DNA from: Saccharothrix luteola
GTDB taxonomy: Bacteria; Actinomycetota; Actinomycetes; Mycobacteriales; Pseudonocardiaceae
Reading direction: 5' to 3'
DNA length: 64,000 bases
Assembly: GCF_020859565.1 (NCBI RefSeq)
Contig: NZ_JAJHUO010000037.1
Location: forward strand, 35,775 to 99,774
In this document: positions 7,749 through 16,435 of the stretch, piece after piece
Layout of the letters: each line of letters starts with the position of its first letter
Numbering within the stretch: the stretch's first letter is position 1
Translations under genes and position numbers: made by a program
The notes under the pieces: generated by a model
Told to the model about the DNA's origin: nothing
Database searches by the model: none
What the model saw: the letters and a program-made list of their open reading frames with translations, nothing else

Positions 7749-8971
7749 GAGCGGTCGAGGCGGTGTGGCGGATCGAGTCCGCCCGCCTGATCGCGGGGTT
7801 GGCGCGGATGGTGCGCGATGTCGGCCTCGCCGAGGAACTGGCGCAGGACGCGCTGGTCAGCGCCCTGGAGCAGTGGCCGGAGCACGGCGTGCCGCGCAAC
7901 CCCGGCGCGTGGCTGATGACCGCGGCGAAGAACCGGGCCGTCGACCTGATCCGGCGCAACCAGAACTACCGGCGCAAGCTCGAGCAGATCGGGCGGGACA
8001 CCGGGGCCGACCACGTCCCGGACGCCGCCGCCGGAGTCGGTGGGATCGACGACGACCTGCTGCGGCTGGTGTTCACCGCGTGCCACCCGGTGCTGTCCAC
8101 CGAGGCGCAGGTGGCGTTGACCCTGCGCATGCTCGGCGGCCTGACCACCGACGAGATCGCCCGCGCGTTCCTGGTGCCCGAGGCCACCGTGGCGCAGCGG
8201 ATCGTGCGGGCGAAGAAGGCGCTGGCCAAGGCCGGCGTCCCGTTCGAGGTGCCGGCGGAGGACGAGCGGGACGCCCGGCTCGCGTCCGTGCTCGGCGTGA
8301 TCTACCTGATCTTCAACGAGGGCTACTCGGCCACCGCGGGCGACGACTGGATGCGCCCGGCGCTGTGCGCGGACGCGTTGCGGCTGGGCCGGGTGCTGGC
8401 CGGCCTGATGCCGCGCGAGCCCGAGGTGCACGGCCTGGTGGCGTTGCTGGAGGTCCAGGCGTCCCGGGCCAAGGCCCGCGTCGGTCCCGACGGCGAGCCC
8501 GTGCTGCTGCTGGAGCAGAACCGGGCCCGCTGGGACCAGCTGCTGATCCGCCGCGGGCTGGACGCGCTGGCGAAGGCCGAGTCGCTGGGCGGCGCGGGCG
8601 GGCCGTACGCGTTGCAGGCGGCGATCGCCGCGTGCCACGCGCGTGCCCGCGTGCCGGAGGACACCGACTGGACCCGCATCGCCGGCCTCTACGAGCGGTT
8701 GTCGCTGGTCGCGCCGTCACCGATCGTGGAGCTGAACCACGCGGTGGCGATCGGGATGGCGTTCGGCCCGGCGGTCGGGCTGGAACTGGTGGACGAGCTG
8801 GTCGACGAGCCCGCGCTGAAGGGCTACCACCTGCTGCCGAGCGTGCGCGGCGACCTGCTGGCCAAGCTGGGCAGGCACGCCGAGGCGCGGGAGGAGTTCG
8901 AGCGGGCGGCCGGGATGACCCGCAACGAACGGGAGCGCAGGCTGCTACTCGACCGCGCCGCCGCCTGCTAG
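7727..8971 (+). CDS. ECF42-group RNA polymerase sigma factor with TPR-like C-terminal extension
   Basis: A 414-residue extracytoplasmic-function sigma factor. Region 2 spans about residues 10-75 (VGLAEELAQDALVSALEQWP, NPGAWLMTAAKNRAVDLIRR), region 4 about 120-170 (LTLRMLGGLTTDEIARAFLV, ATVAQRIVRAKKAL). The remaining 230 residues are the helical, TPR-like extension that defines ECF42, ending in YHLLPSVRGDLLAKLGRHAE and RNERERRLLLDRA. No anti-sigma gene is adjacent, as usual for this group, where the extension takes over control. It lies downstream of the DGPF gene, probably in one transcript, and should read TGTCGA-type promoters. Its 3' end overlaps the convergent SRPBCC gene by 27 bp. Confidence 0.92.
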   Translation: MTATDARRAVEAVWRIESARLIAGLARMVRDVGLAEELAQDALVSALEQWPEHGVPRNPGAWLMTAAKNRAVDLIRRNQNYRRKLEQIGRDTGADHVPDAAAGVGGIDDDLLRLVFTACHPVLSTEAQVALTLRMLGGLTTDEIARAFLVPEATVAQRIVRAKKALAKAGVPFEVPAEDERDARLASVLGVIYLIFNEGYSATAGDDWMRPALCADALRLGRVLAGLMPREPEVHGLVALLEVQASRAKARVGPDGEPVLLLEQNRARWDQLLIRRGLDALAKAESLGGAGGPYALQAAIAACHARARVPEDTDWTRIAGLYERLSLVAPSPIVELNHAVAIGMAFGPAVGLELVDELVDEPALKGYHLLPSVRGDLLAKLGRHAEAREEFERAAGMTRNERERRLLLDRAAAC

Positions 8972-9409
8972 CGCCCTGCCGAGGTTGTCCAGCAGCTCGG
9001 TGGTGCCGCGCTCGCGGTACTCGACCCTGTCGTGGCCGTCGAGGAACGCGCCCGACTCGGTGTAGACGAGCCGCGTGCCGCCGCCCGAGGGGGTGAACTC
9101 CACCGTGGCGACGGACACCGAGATGCGCGTGTCCTCCATGTGCATCTCGTAGGTCGTGACGATCCGCTCGTCGGGCACGATGTCCTGGTAGCGGGCCGCG
9201 TAGTGGAAGACCTTGCCGCCCGGCTGCCCGCCGCTGACGCGCTCCTCGCCGCCGACGCGGAAGTCCTGCTCCAGCGGCTTGGCCACCCACTCGTCCGGGC
9301 CGACGAACCACCGCGACTTCGCCTCGGGGGTCGCCCAGGCGGCGAAGACCGCGGCGGGCGGCGCGTCGTAGTCGCGCTCCAGCGTGAACGTCGCGTGCTC
9401 CACGGTCAT
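8945..9409 (-). CDS. SRPBCC (AHSA1-like) domain protein
   Basis: A 154-residue START-like ligand-binding protein of the AHSA1 family: LERDYDAPPAAVFAAWATPE at residue 8, RWFVGPDEW, and a C-terminal helix LLDNLGRALAGGG. The ATG at 9409 overlaps the stop of the upstream ArsR gene by four bases, so translation is coupled. ArsR-SRPBCC pairs are very common in actinobacteria; the partner is thought to bind hydrophobic small molecules, but the ligand is unknown here. Convergent overlap with the ECF42 gene at the 3' end. Confidence 0.9.
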   Translation of the reverse strand: MTVEHATFTLERDYDAPPAAVFAAWATPEAKSRWFVGPDEWVAKPLEQDFRVGGEERVSGGQPGGKVFHYAARYQDIVPDERIVTTYEMHMEDTRISVSVATVEFTPSGGGTRLVYTESGAFLDGHDRVEYRERGTTELLDNLGRALAGGGAVE

Positions 9410-9714
9410 GACTGCTCCTTCAGGTAGTCGTCGAGCCGGTCGAGCCGGCTCTCCCAGGTCGTGCGGCGCTCGGTGATCCACTGCTCGGCCTGGCGCAACG
9501 CGGACGGCACGACGTGGCAGGTCCGCACCCGCCCGACCTTCTCGGTCCGCACCAGGCCGCTGGCCTCCAGCACTTGCAGGTGCTGGACCACCGCAGGGAG
9601 GGACATCTCCAACGGCTTCGCCAGCTCGCTGACCGACGCGGAGCCCAGGGTCAACCGCTCGACCATGGACCGCCGGCTCGGATCGGCGAGCGCGTGGAAC
9701 ACTTGGTTAAGCAC
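9406..9714 (-). CDS. ArsR/SmtB-family winged-helix regulator
   Basis: A 102-residue repressor with the winged helix covering most of the chain: FHALADPSRRSMVERLTLG, then VSELAKPLEMSLPAVVQHLQ and VLEASGLVRTEKVGRVRTC. It has a single cysteine and none of the CxC metal motif, so it is probably not a metal sensor; many such non-metal ArsR proteins pair with SRPBCC proteins. The GTG start at 9714 sits inside a TTAAG-N6-CTTAA palindrome, a likely autoregulatory operator, and little or no leader is possible if the promoter overlaps it. The operon with the SRPBCC gene is sealed by an ATGA overlap. Confidence 0.9.
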   Translation of the reverse strand: MLNQVFHALADPSRRSMVERLTLGSASVSELAKPLEMSLPAVVQHLQVLEASGLVRTEKVGRVRTCHVVPSALRQAEQWITERRTTWESRLDRLDDYLKEQS

Positions 9715-9724
9715 CTACTTAAGT
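9707..9724. promoter_or_regulatory. Palindromic operator candidate for the ArsR-SRPBCC operon
   Basis: TTAAG (9707-9711), six bases, CTTAA (9718-9722), including the perfect octamer ACTTAAGT (9717-9724). It overlaps the ArsR start codon. The A/T-rich sequence stands out in this GC-rich region and ArsR proteins bind such interrupted palindromes. Confidence 0.5.
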
Positions 9725-9869
9725 ATCCGCGCCCCACCGCCGATGTCAACCTCTCGCGGCGCCGCCCTCGAAGCGCCCCGTCGGATGACCGTGCGGCCGG
9801 AAAAACCGCTCGGCCACCGGCGTGCCACCCCGGTACCGTCCGGCGGACGTGATCGACGGAGAGGTGGCG

Positions 9870-10247
9870 GTGGTGCGGAAGAGCCCGCAGGAGAAGAAGC
9901 GGCTGAGCTACGCCAAGGACCGCCGCAACACCTACGGCGAGAACGACAAGAGCTCCCGCAGGAACATCCCCCTCAGCAAGCGGCTCGCCCACCGCGCCGA
10001 CCGGCACCACGCCGACCAGGCGCTGCGCGCGGTGCTCGGGCGGGCCGACGAGGCGTCGGCCGACCACGCCGAGCAGGTCGCGCGCGACCGTCGGCCCGCG
10101 TGGTTCCGCAAGCACCCCGACGCGCCGCTGGGCGAGGTCGTCGCGGACCGGCTGCGGGAGCGCGTGCAGGCCGGCATGGACCAGCAGGAACGGGCCGAGG
10201 CCCGGTTGGCGCGCGTGCGGCGGCACTACCGCCGGACCACGCCCTGA
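9870..10247 (+). CDS. Conserved basic hypothetical protein
   Basis: About 125 residues, highly charged, no membrane segment. Its opening SPQEKKRLSYAKDRRNTYGE followed by DKSSRRNIPLSKRLAHRADR recalls small actinobacterial proteins of unknown function; the middle and C-terminal halves are long amphipathic helices rich in Arg, Ala and His. The start is uncertain: GTG codons at 9864, 9870 and 9873 all follow GGAGAGG (9858-9864), and 9870 or 9873 has the best spacing. It ends 5 bp from the convergent Cds1-like gene. No function is claimed. Confidence 0.65.
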   Translation: MVRKSPQEKKRLSYAKDRRNTYGENDKSSRRNIPLSKRLAHRADRHHADQALRAVLGRADEASADHAEQVARDRRPAWFRKHPDAPLGEVVADRLRERVQAGMDQQERAEARLARVRRHYRRTTP

Positions 10248-10251
10248 CCGG

Positions 10252-11310
10252 TCACGGCCACGTGCCGTCCTCGGTGAACCGGGTCAGCGCGGCCGTCGGC
10301 CCGGTCAGGTCCCAGCCCCGGGCGGCCACCCAGCCGTCGTCGTAGTACGTGTCGGCGTACGGCAGGCCGGAATCACCCAGCACCATCACCACCGCGCCGC
10401 TCCCACCGCGCGCCCGCATCCCCGCCACCAGGTGGAACGCGCCGACCAGGCACGCGCCCGCCGACGGACCCGCGACCAACCCGGCCACCGCGCGGAGGTG
10501 GCGGGTCGCGGCCACGCTGACCGCGTCCCGCACCGGGATCACCAGGTCCACCACCTCGCCGTCGAACGGCGGCTCGACCCGCGGCCGCCCGATCCCCTCG
10601 ATCCTCGACGGCAGGCCGGTCGCGTAGTCGGCGCAGTCGGTGGTCCAGCCGGGGAAGTACGCGGAGTTCTCCGGGTCCACCACGGCCAGCCTGGTCGGGT
10701 GGCCGTGCCGGCGCAGGTGGCGGCCGATCGCGCGCGACGTCGCACCCGTGCCCACGCCCGTCACGACCCACGCGGGCGCGGGGCGGCCGAGCCGGTCCAG
10801 GTCGCGCAGCACCTCGGCGGCCAGGTTCCACCCGTCGTCGCGGTCCACCGCGCCGCCCAGGGCGGCCAGGTGGTCGAGGTGGTGGCCGCCGGTCTCCTCG
10901 GCCAACCGCGCGGCCCGTTCGTAGACCGCCAACGGCGGGTCGAACGGCAGCCAACGCCCACCGTGCGCCTCGATGCGGTCGAGCTTGGCCCTGCCGGTCC
11001 GCCTCGGCACCACGGTGGTGAACGGCAGGCCGAGCATCCGCGCGAAGTACGCCGTGGCCACGGCCAGGTTGCCGCTGGTGGCCTCGACCAGCGGAGTGCC
11101 CTCGGCGACCAGGCCGCGCCGCAGGGCGTCCAGCAGCAGGGCACGCGCGAACCCGTGCTTCAGGCTGCCGGTGGGGCGCAGCGACTCGTCCTTGACGAAC
11201 AGCTCGACCGAACCGTCCCCAGGCAAGGGGAAGCGCCGCAACGGCGTCGGCTCCTCGTCCGCACGGGAGGCCTCCAGCGACGCGATCGCGGCCCGGGCCC
11301 ACTCCGTCAC
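10252..11310 (-). CDS. PLP-dependent cysteine synthase-family enzyme, Cds1-like L-cysteine desulfhydrase
   Basis: A 352-residue fold-type II PLP enzyme. The PLP lysine is in PTGSLKHGFARALLLD near residue 47, the phosphate-binding loop is GVGTGATS, and DPENSAYFPGW plus SRIEGIGRPRVEP near residues 205-235 strongly resemble mycobacterial Cds1 (Rv3684), which breaks L-cysteine into H2S, pyruvate and ammonia. The C-terminal YADTYYDDGWVAARGWDL is also characteristic. The GTG at 11310 was chosen because VTEWARAAIASLEA aligns with the family N-terminus; longer in-frame readings add unconserved residues. Desulfhydrase rather than synthase activity is inferred from this resemblance. Confidence 0.82.
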   Translation of the reverse strand: MTEWARAAIASLEASRADEEPTPLRRFPLPGDGSVELFVKDESLRPTGSLKHGFARALLLDALRRGLVAEGTPLVEATSGNLAVATAYFARMLGLPFTTVVPRRTGRAKLDRIEAHGGRWLPFDPPLAVYERAARLAEETGGHHLDHLAALGGAVDRDDGWNLAAEVLRDLDRLGRPAPAWVVTGVGTGATSRAIGRHLRRHGHPTRLAVVDPENSAYFPGWTTDCADYATGLPSRIEGIGRPRVEPPFDGEVVDLVIPVRDAVSVAATRHLRAVAGLVAGPSAGACLVGAFHLVAGMRARGGSGAVVMVLGDSGLPYADTYYDDGWVAARGWDLTGPTAALTRFTEDGTWP

Positions 11311-11465
11311 GGCTTCGATGCTACCGAGGAGGCGGCGGACGACCACGGCGGCAACCATCGCCGGTCGCACGGGTGGCCGGAACCTGTCAGCGCGCCCCGA
11401 CGGGCCCGGGACCTGACCCACACTCCGTTCGAACGCCCCAGCAGCCGCACGGGAACGAGGGCCGA

Positions 11466-11822
11466 ATGAACCCGGTCGACCACGAACGCCTCGCCGACGA
11501 GGTGAAGACGATCCAGCGCGAGCTGGCCGAGGTCCGGGCGACCGCCGAGTCCGACGACGGCCTCGTCACCGCCGTCGTCGGCGGTCGCGGCGAGGTGATC
11601 GAGCTGGGCCTGGACCCGCGGATCTACCGGACCGCCGACTCCGCCGCCCTGGCGACGACCATCACCGCCACCATCCACCGCGCGGTGGCACGCGCCCAAG
11701 CCGAGGTCTTCACGCTGGTGCGCCGGTTCCTGCCGGCCGACGCCACCCCGAAGACGGCCGACCTCGACTTCGACCCCTTCCTGACCTCCCTCGACCGCGC
11801 CGCCGAACGGGGCGCCCGATGA
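11466..11822 (+). CDS. YbaB/EbfC-family protein of a type VII secretion-associated module
   Basis: A 118-residue protein with the YbaB/EbfC-like fold (long N-terminal helix, VTAVVGGRGEVIELGLDPRI strand pair near residue 35-55, C-terminal helix). It belongs to the variety found upstream of WXG100/EspC-like genes in actinobacteria rather than the housekeeping nucleoid-associated YbaB beside recR. The ATG follows GAGG by seven bases. It overlaps the next gene by four bases (ATGA), and the three genes 11466-13180 form one operon. A DNA-binding or chaperone role is possible but untested. Confidence 0.85.
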   Translation: MNPVDHERLADEVKTIQRELAEVRATAESDDGLVTAVVGGRGEVIELGLDPRIYRTADSAALATTITATIHRAVARAQAEVFTLVRRFLPADATPKTADLDFDPFLTSLDRAAERGAR

Positions 11823-12118
11823 GCGGCGTCGAGCTCTCGCCCGAGGCCGCCCTCTTCGAGCTGAACGGGATCGACGTCGAGGGCAAGCTCGCCACCGACG
11901 CCTGGCGCGGCCACCGCGCCACGATCGACGCGGGCGAGGCGGGCATCGGCGCCGGTCCGCTGGCCGACGCGTTCCGCTCGGTCTACGTGCCGGAGCCCGT
12001 GAAGCAGGGCGCCGACCGCGCGTTGGCCGCCGTGCCCGCGGTCGTCAAGGCGGGTCAGGACGGTGTGGCCGACTACGTGGCCGCCGACCAGCGCGCCGCC
12101 GCGGGTTTCCCGCGCTGA
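11819..12118 (+). CDS. Small WXG100/EspC-like helical protein
   Basis: 99 residues, mostly helical, with the length and placement of the EspC/ESX-1-associated excreted-factor family that accompanies YbaB genes. Two helices can be drawn around residues 8-45 and 60-90; a canonical WxG turn is not present (W29-R-G is the closest). The ATG lies within the overlap with the YbaB-like gene. It is presumably a secreted helical-hairpin partner of the next product; no secretion assay evidence can be inferred from sequence alone. Confidence 0.7.
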   Translation: MSGVELSPEAALFELNGIDVEGKLATDAWRGHRATIDAGEAGIGAGPLADAFRSVYVPEPVKQGADRALAAVPAVVKAGQDGVADYVAADQRAAAGFPR

Positions 12119-12133
12119 TCGGGAGGACTCTGC

Positions 12134-13180
12134 ATGCCCATCGGGGAACCGACCAGCGCCCTGGGCCTGTGGCCGGCGGTCAAGGCGATCACCGGCTGGC
12201 CGGAGACCGACGAGACCGCGGCGGTCGACCTGTTCTTCGGCTGGCGGGACGCCGCCGCGGCCGTCCACGCGCTCAGGTCCACCAACGTGAGCGGGCTCGC
12301 CGGCGCTTGGCCGGACCCGGCGGGTCAGGCGTTGCTGGGCAAGCTGGGCGAGGTGTTCGCCGCGCTCGGCGCGGTCGAGCAGGACATGAACGAGCTCGCC
12401 GGGCGGGCCGGGCGGTTCGCGCTGGAGGTCGAGGGGGTCAAGAACTACATCCGCGACGCCGTCCACCTCAACCTCGTCAACTTCGGCATGGCCGCCGCGC
12501 TGCCCCCGGTCATCGGACGCCGCATCCAGGAGCAGATCGTCGCCGACCTGGCATCCGCCATCGCCGCGGAGATCACCGCCTCCGCCGAGCGGATCAAGGC
12601 GCCGGGGCCGATCGACCACCGGCAGATCATCGAGCAGTTGGCCGCGGCACGAGGCCTCGGCGAGCACGCCCTGCACCTCGTCCAGGACAACGCGAACACG
12701 ATCAGCGCGCTGGCCGACGTCAGCGGCGACGCGAGCACCGGCCTCAGCGTCGCGAGCGACGCGGCGCTGCTGGCAGGTCCGGCGGGCGCCATCCCGAAAG
12801 CGGGGCTCGAAGCCGTGTCGACCGCGCTGGGCTGGGGCGCCCTGATGGGCCACACGCTCGCCTACCTGGGCGGGGCGAACGTGCCGCCGGAGACGTTCCT
12901 GCTCGACGTGGTGGGACTGGCTTCCCCGCTCGGCACCCCGGTCCTGCTCGCCCACCTCGGCGTCGACGCGGCCGAGTACGTCAGTGGCCAACCGACGTCC
13001 ACCATCGTCGACGACTACCACAAGTACTGGCGGCCGACCGGCGAGGCGGTCAGCGGCATCGACCCGCTGCTGGGGTCCTACAACCCGGTGCTGAACGCCT
13101 CGGCGGCGGGCGGAGAGCTCGACGCGGACCGACGGCCGGAACTGCTGGAGGAGCGGGCCCGGTCGCGAGGTGACGGCTGA
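12134..13180 (+). CDS. WXG-like N-terminal domain protein, candidate type VII substrate
   Basis: A 348-residue protein preceded by GGGAGG and 15 bp from the EspC-like gene. Residues 30-110 form a WXG100-like helical hairpin with SGLAGAWPDPAGQALLGKLG at the turn. A short hydrophobic stretch (NFGMAAALPPVIG) follows near 118-135, and a glycine/alanine-rich hydrophobic middle (DAALLAGPAGAIPKAGLEAV) is near residue 215. The C-terminal 60 residues match no toxin domain I recognise. The architecture is that of a PPE/LXG-like effector or structural substrate, with the two small upstream genes as its partners. Function unknown. Confidence 0.72.
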   Translation: MPIGEPTSALGLWPAVKAITGWPETDETAAVDLFFGWRDAAAAVHALRSTNVSGLAGAWPDPAGQALLGKLGEVFAALGAVEQDMNELAGRAGRFALEVEGVKNYIRDAVHLNLVNFGMAAALPPVIGRRIQEQIVADLASAIAAEITASAERIKAPGPIDHRQIIEQLAAARGLGEHALHLVQDNANTISALADVSGDASTGLSVASDAALLAGPAGAIPKAGLEAVSTALGWGALMGHTLAYLGGANVPPETFLLDVVGLASPLGTPVLLAHLGVDAAEYVSGQPTSTIVDDYHKYWRPTGEAVSGIDPLLGSYNPVLNASAAGGELDADRRPELLEERARSRGDG

Positions 13181-13277
13181 CCGCACCGCCGACGCGACGG
13201 GGAAACGGCTCGGGCGCACGCAGGTCCCGCCGGTACCGTTCGGCCCGAACCGGCTGGGAGGAGGCGATGGTGCGCAG

Positions 13278-13808
13278 GTGCCCTCAGGAGACGAGACCCA
13301 CTTCCAGCGGATCGACCGGAACTACGGGGAGATCCTCCAGGAGATGCGGGTCGCGCAGACCGGTGTCCAGCTGCTGCTGGCGTTCCTGCTCACGTTGGCG
13401 TTCACGCCGAGGTTCGGCAGCCTCAACACCTTCCAGCTCGACGTCTACGTGCTGAGCCTCGTGCTCGGCGCGACCTCGACCGCGCTGCTGATCGCGCCCG
13501 CGCCGTTCCACCGCCTGGTGTTCCGCCGCCGGCTCAAGACGCAGCTCGTGCGCACGTCGAGCCACCTCCTGCTGGCGGGGCTGGTGCTGCTCAAGCTCGC
13601 GCTCGCCGCCGCGCTGCTGCTGATCCTCGACGTGGTCCTCGGCCGGTGGCCGGCCGTGTGGATCACCGCGGGCATCGTCGCCTGGTTCAGCTTCTGGTGG
13701 TACCTGCTGCCGTTGCGCTACCGACTAGCCCGACGCACCCAGGTGCCGGATGCCCTCGCGGGCGATGTCGGTGCGCGACCGCACCCCGAGCTTCGCGAGC
13801 ACGTGTGA
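13278..13808 (+). CDS. DUF6328-like four-helix membrane protein
   Basis: About 176 residues. NYGEILQEMRVAQTGVQLLL opens the first helix, followed by LDVYVLSLVLGATSTALLIA, HLLLAGLVLLKLALAAALLL and VWITAGIVAWFSFWWYLLPL: four membrane segments, matching the DUF6328 family. The start is uncertain. GTG 13278 lies 14 bases after GGAGGAGG and gives the family-like N-terminus; an upstream in-frame GTG at 13170, overlapping the previous gene, would add 36 low-complexity residues. The 3' end overlaps the convergent LuxR/LAL gene by 84 bp. Role unknown. Confidence 0.75.
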   Translation: MPSGDETHFQRIDRNYGEILQEMRVAQTGVQLLLAFLLTLAFTPRFGSLNTFQLDVYVLSLVLGATSTALLIAPAPFHRLVFRRRLKTQLVRTSSHLLLAGLVLLKLALAAALLLILDVVLGRWPAVWITAGIVAWFSFWWYLLPLRYRLARRTQVPDALAGDVGARPHPELREHV

Positions 13809-16406
13809 CACGTGCGTGGCCACCGTGCGGCCGGAGAGGAACAGCCGTTCCCCGATCTGCCGGTTCGACAAGCCGGACACGACCAGCTCGGTGACCTTCA
13901 GCTCCATCGGCGTGAGGCTCTCCCACCCGTGCGTGGCCCGCCGGTGCTTGGCGTGCGGGCCGCGCCGGATGCCGTGCTCGCGCAACCGGGCCAGCAGCCG
14001 GGTCGAGTCCCACTCCGCGCCCAGCTCCGCGTGCACGTCCACGGCGTGGCTCAACGCCGCCCGCGCCGACGTCCGGTCGCCCGCCGCCGCGAACAGCTCC
14101 GCCGCCGCCGACAGCGCCTTGGCCCGGAACAGCGGCCGGCCCGCCACCCGGTACTCCTCGGCCGCGTGCAGCAGCCCGACCGGGTCGGCGGACACCAGCG
14201 CCCGGCAGTAGGCGGCGGACGCCCGGCGGTGCGGCACGGCCGGTTCCGCGGTCGGCGGCTCGGCGGCCAGCGACTCGGCGTGCGCGACCGCGGCGGAGGC
14301 GTCCTCGCCCAACTCGACGGCCAGCCGCACGAAGTCCGGCAGCAGGTCCTCCGCGCCGTGCCACCCGGTCAGCACCGACCACGCCTCGCCCACCCGGCCC
14401 GCCTGCTCCAGCGACAGGCTCACGGCCAGCGCCAACGGCCCGATCACGTGCCCTTCCAGTCCGGTGCCCGCCGCGTCGAGGTGCCGCCGCGCCCCCGCCG
14501 CGTCACCGCGGTGCAGGTGGATCAACGCCGCCACGCCGTGGTCGCACCGCGACACCATCGGGTGCTTCAGGTCGTCGGCCAGCAGGTCCACGTCGACCAG
14601 CGCCTCGTCCCACCGGCCCGCGTCCAGCAACAGCTGGCCCAGCGCGCTCTGCGCCTGCCCGAGCCGCACGAGGTTGCCGACCTGGTCGGCCGCGTGCCGG
14701 ACCACCTGCGCGGACGCGATCGCCTCCGCGCCCCGGTCCAGCTCGCCCAACGTCACGGCCTGGTTGATCTGCAGCAGCAGCCGCAGGTCCGACGTCGCAG
14801 GCTCGCCCATGGCCACCGCCAGCGCCCGGTCGAACAGCGGCAGCGCCTCGGTCATCCGGCCGCGTGCCATCGCGACGATCGTGCGCACGTGCAGCGCCCA
14901 ACTCGTGGCCCACCGGTCGCCGCCGACCAGCGCGGCCTGCGCGAGCCGTTCGGCGTCGTCCAGCCGGCCGATGTCCCAGTGCGCGCGGGCGGCCAGCACG
15001 AGCAGCCGCGTCCGGTCCGACGGCGTGACGTCCGGCGCCGCGAGCGCGCGCTCCACCTCCAGCAACGTCTCCGCCGAACGCCCGGTCATGCTGCGGCACT
15101 GCGCCAACGTCCAGTGCAGGTCGACGAGCGTCCCGTGCTCCAGCCCGGCCAGCGCGACGGCTTCCGCGCCGTGGTGGTCGCCCAACCGGAACCGCGCCTC
15201 GGCCAGGTGCGCCAGCAGCACGCCGCGCCGGCCGCCGGTGTTCGGCGCGACCACGACCCGGCTGAACAGGTCCACGGCGGCCTCGGGCGCGTGCGCGACG
15301 AGCATCGAGCCGTGCCGGACCAGCCAGTCCGCCACCCAGTCGGGCAGCCGGTCGTCGGCGGCGAGCAGCTGCCGGGTCACCCGGTCCACGCCCGCGCCGG
15401 TGTCGGCCAACGCCCGGGCCGCCTCGGTGTGCCACGCGCCCCGGGCCGCCTCGGGCACCTCGTCGTACAGCGCGGTGCGCACCAGCGGGTGCCGGAACGA
15501 CAGGCCGGCCGTGCCGTCCACCAGCACGCCCGCCACGGTCGCCTCCTGCAACGCGGGCAGCAACTCCACCACGCGCACGCCGAGCACGGCGGCCAGGTCG
15601 GCGACCGGGAAGTCGACGCCGAGCAGCGCGGCGGCCACGAGCACCCGCCGCACGTCCGCGCCGAGGAACCCGATCCGGTCCGCGATGGCGGCCGACAGCG
15701 ACGGCGGCACGCCTGCGTCCACCAGCCGGGCCGTGCCCGTGGCGTCGACCTGGATCGCGGACCCGCGCACCAGCGCCTCGACCAGTTCGACCAGGTAGAG
15801 CGGGTTGCCGCCGGCGTCCTCGGCCAGCCGCGCCAACGCCTCGTCGGGCGTGCCGCCGACCAGTCGGCCGGTCACCTCCACCACGTCGGCCGGCGCGAGG
15901 CGCGGCAGCGGCAGCCGGGTCACGCCCTTGCGCAGCGCGGCCACGTCGTCGCGGCGCGGCAACGGCCGCAGCACGCCGATCAGCAGCAGCGGCAGTTGCG
16001 GCACGAGGCCCGCCAGCCGCCGCCACACCGCGATGCTCGCCTCGTCCGCCCACTGCAAGTCGTCCAGCACCAGCACCACGGGGCCGATCGCGCACAGGTC
16101 GTCCACGCGTGCCAGCAGGCGTTCGGCGGTGACCGCGGCGCTCTCCGACCGGGCCACGGCGAGCGCGTCCAGCAGGGGTAACAGCGGCAGCGCGCGGCCG
16201 AGCTCGTCGCCCGCGCCCCGGCACACCCGGAAGCCGCGGGCCGCCGCGACCTCGCACGCCGCGCGGACCAGCGCCGTCTTGCCGATGCCCGCCTCGCCCT
16301 CGACGAGCAGCGCGGTGCCCCGCCCCTGGGCCAGGTCGTCCACCAGCGCCGAGAGGCGGCCGAGTTCGCGCTCGCGGCCGGCGAGACGCAGGGTGACGGC
16401 ACGCAC
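13725..16406 (-). CDS. Large ATP-binding LuxR-family regulator (LAL/MalT type)
   Basis: An 893-residue STAND-type regulator. An N-terminal AAA module has Walker A GEAGIGKTALVR near residue 36 and Walker B VLVLDDLQWADE near 115. A long helical-repeat middle follows, and then the C-terminal LuxR helix-turn-helix LTPMELKVTELVVSGLSNRQ with GRTVATHVSHVLAKLGVRSR at about 830-893. Such proteins integrate a ligand and ATP and switch on neighbouring or pathway genes; in actinomycetes many control secondary metabolism. A TTGACA promoter with a TAACA-AGA-TGTTA dyad lies just upstream. The adjacent divergent gene encodes a 33-residue secreted peptide, a possible partner. Confidence 0.92.
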   Translation of the reverse strand: MRAVTLRLAGRERELGRLSALVDDLAQGRGTALLVEGEAGIGKTALVRAACEVAAARGFRVCRGAGDELGRALPLLPLLDALAVARSESAAVTAERLLARVDDLCAIGPVVLVLDDLQWADEASIAVWRRLAGLVPQLPLLLIGVLRPLPRRDDVAALRKGVTRLPLPRLAPADVVEVTGRLVGGTPDEALARLAEDAGGNPLYLVELVEALVRGSAIQVDATGTARLVDAGVPPSLSAAIADRIGFLGADVRRVLVAAALLGVDFPVADLAAVLGVRVVELLPALQEATVAGVLVDGTAGLSFRHPLVRTALYDEVPEAARGAWHTEAARALADTGAGVDRVTRQLLAADDRLPDWVADWLVRHGSMLVAHAPEAAVDLFSRVVVAPNTGGRRGVLLAHLAEARFRLGDHHGAEAVALAGLEHGTLVDLHWTLAQCRSMTGRSAETLLEVERALAAPDVTPSDRTRLLVLAARAHWDIGRLDDAERLAQAALVGGDRWATSWALHVRTIVAMARGRMTEALPLFDRALAVAMGEPATSDLRLLLQINQAVTLGELDRGAEAIASAQVVRHAADQVGNLVRLGQAQSALGQLLLDAGRWDEALVDVDLLADDLKHPMVSRCDHGVAALIHLHRGDAAGARRHLDAAGTGLEGHVIGPLALAVSLSLEQAGRVGEAWSVLTGWHGAEDLLPDFVRLAVELGEDASAAVAHAESLAAEPPTAEPAVPHRRASAAYCRALVSADPVGLLHAAEEYRVAGRPLFRAKALSAAAELFAAAGDRTSARAALSHAVDVHAELGAEWDSTRLLARLREHGIRRGPHAKHRRATHGWESLTPMELKVTELVVSGLSNRQIGERLFLSGRTVATHVSHVLAKLGVRSRTDIAREGIRHLGASG

Positions 16407-16435
16407 ACCGTGAGAATACGGCGCTAACGACAGGT

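Noticed and set aside
13812..16181. A 789-codon plus-strand frame opposite the LAL regulator.
   Set aside because: Shadow frame: Arg/Gln/His-rich with no domain; the minus strand carries Walker and LuxR motifs.
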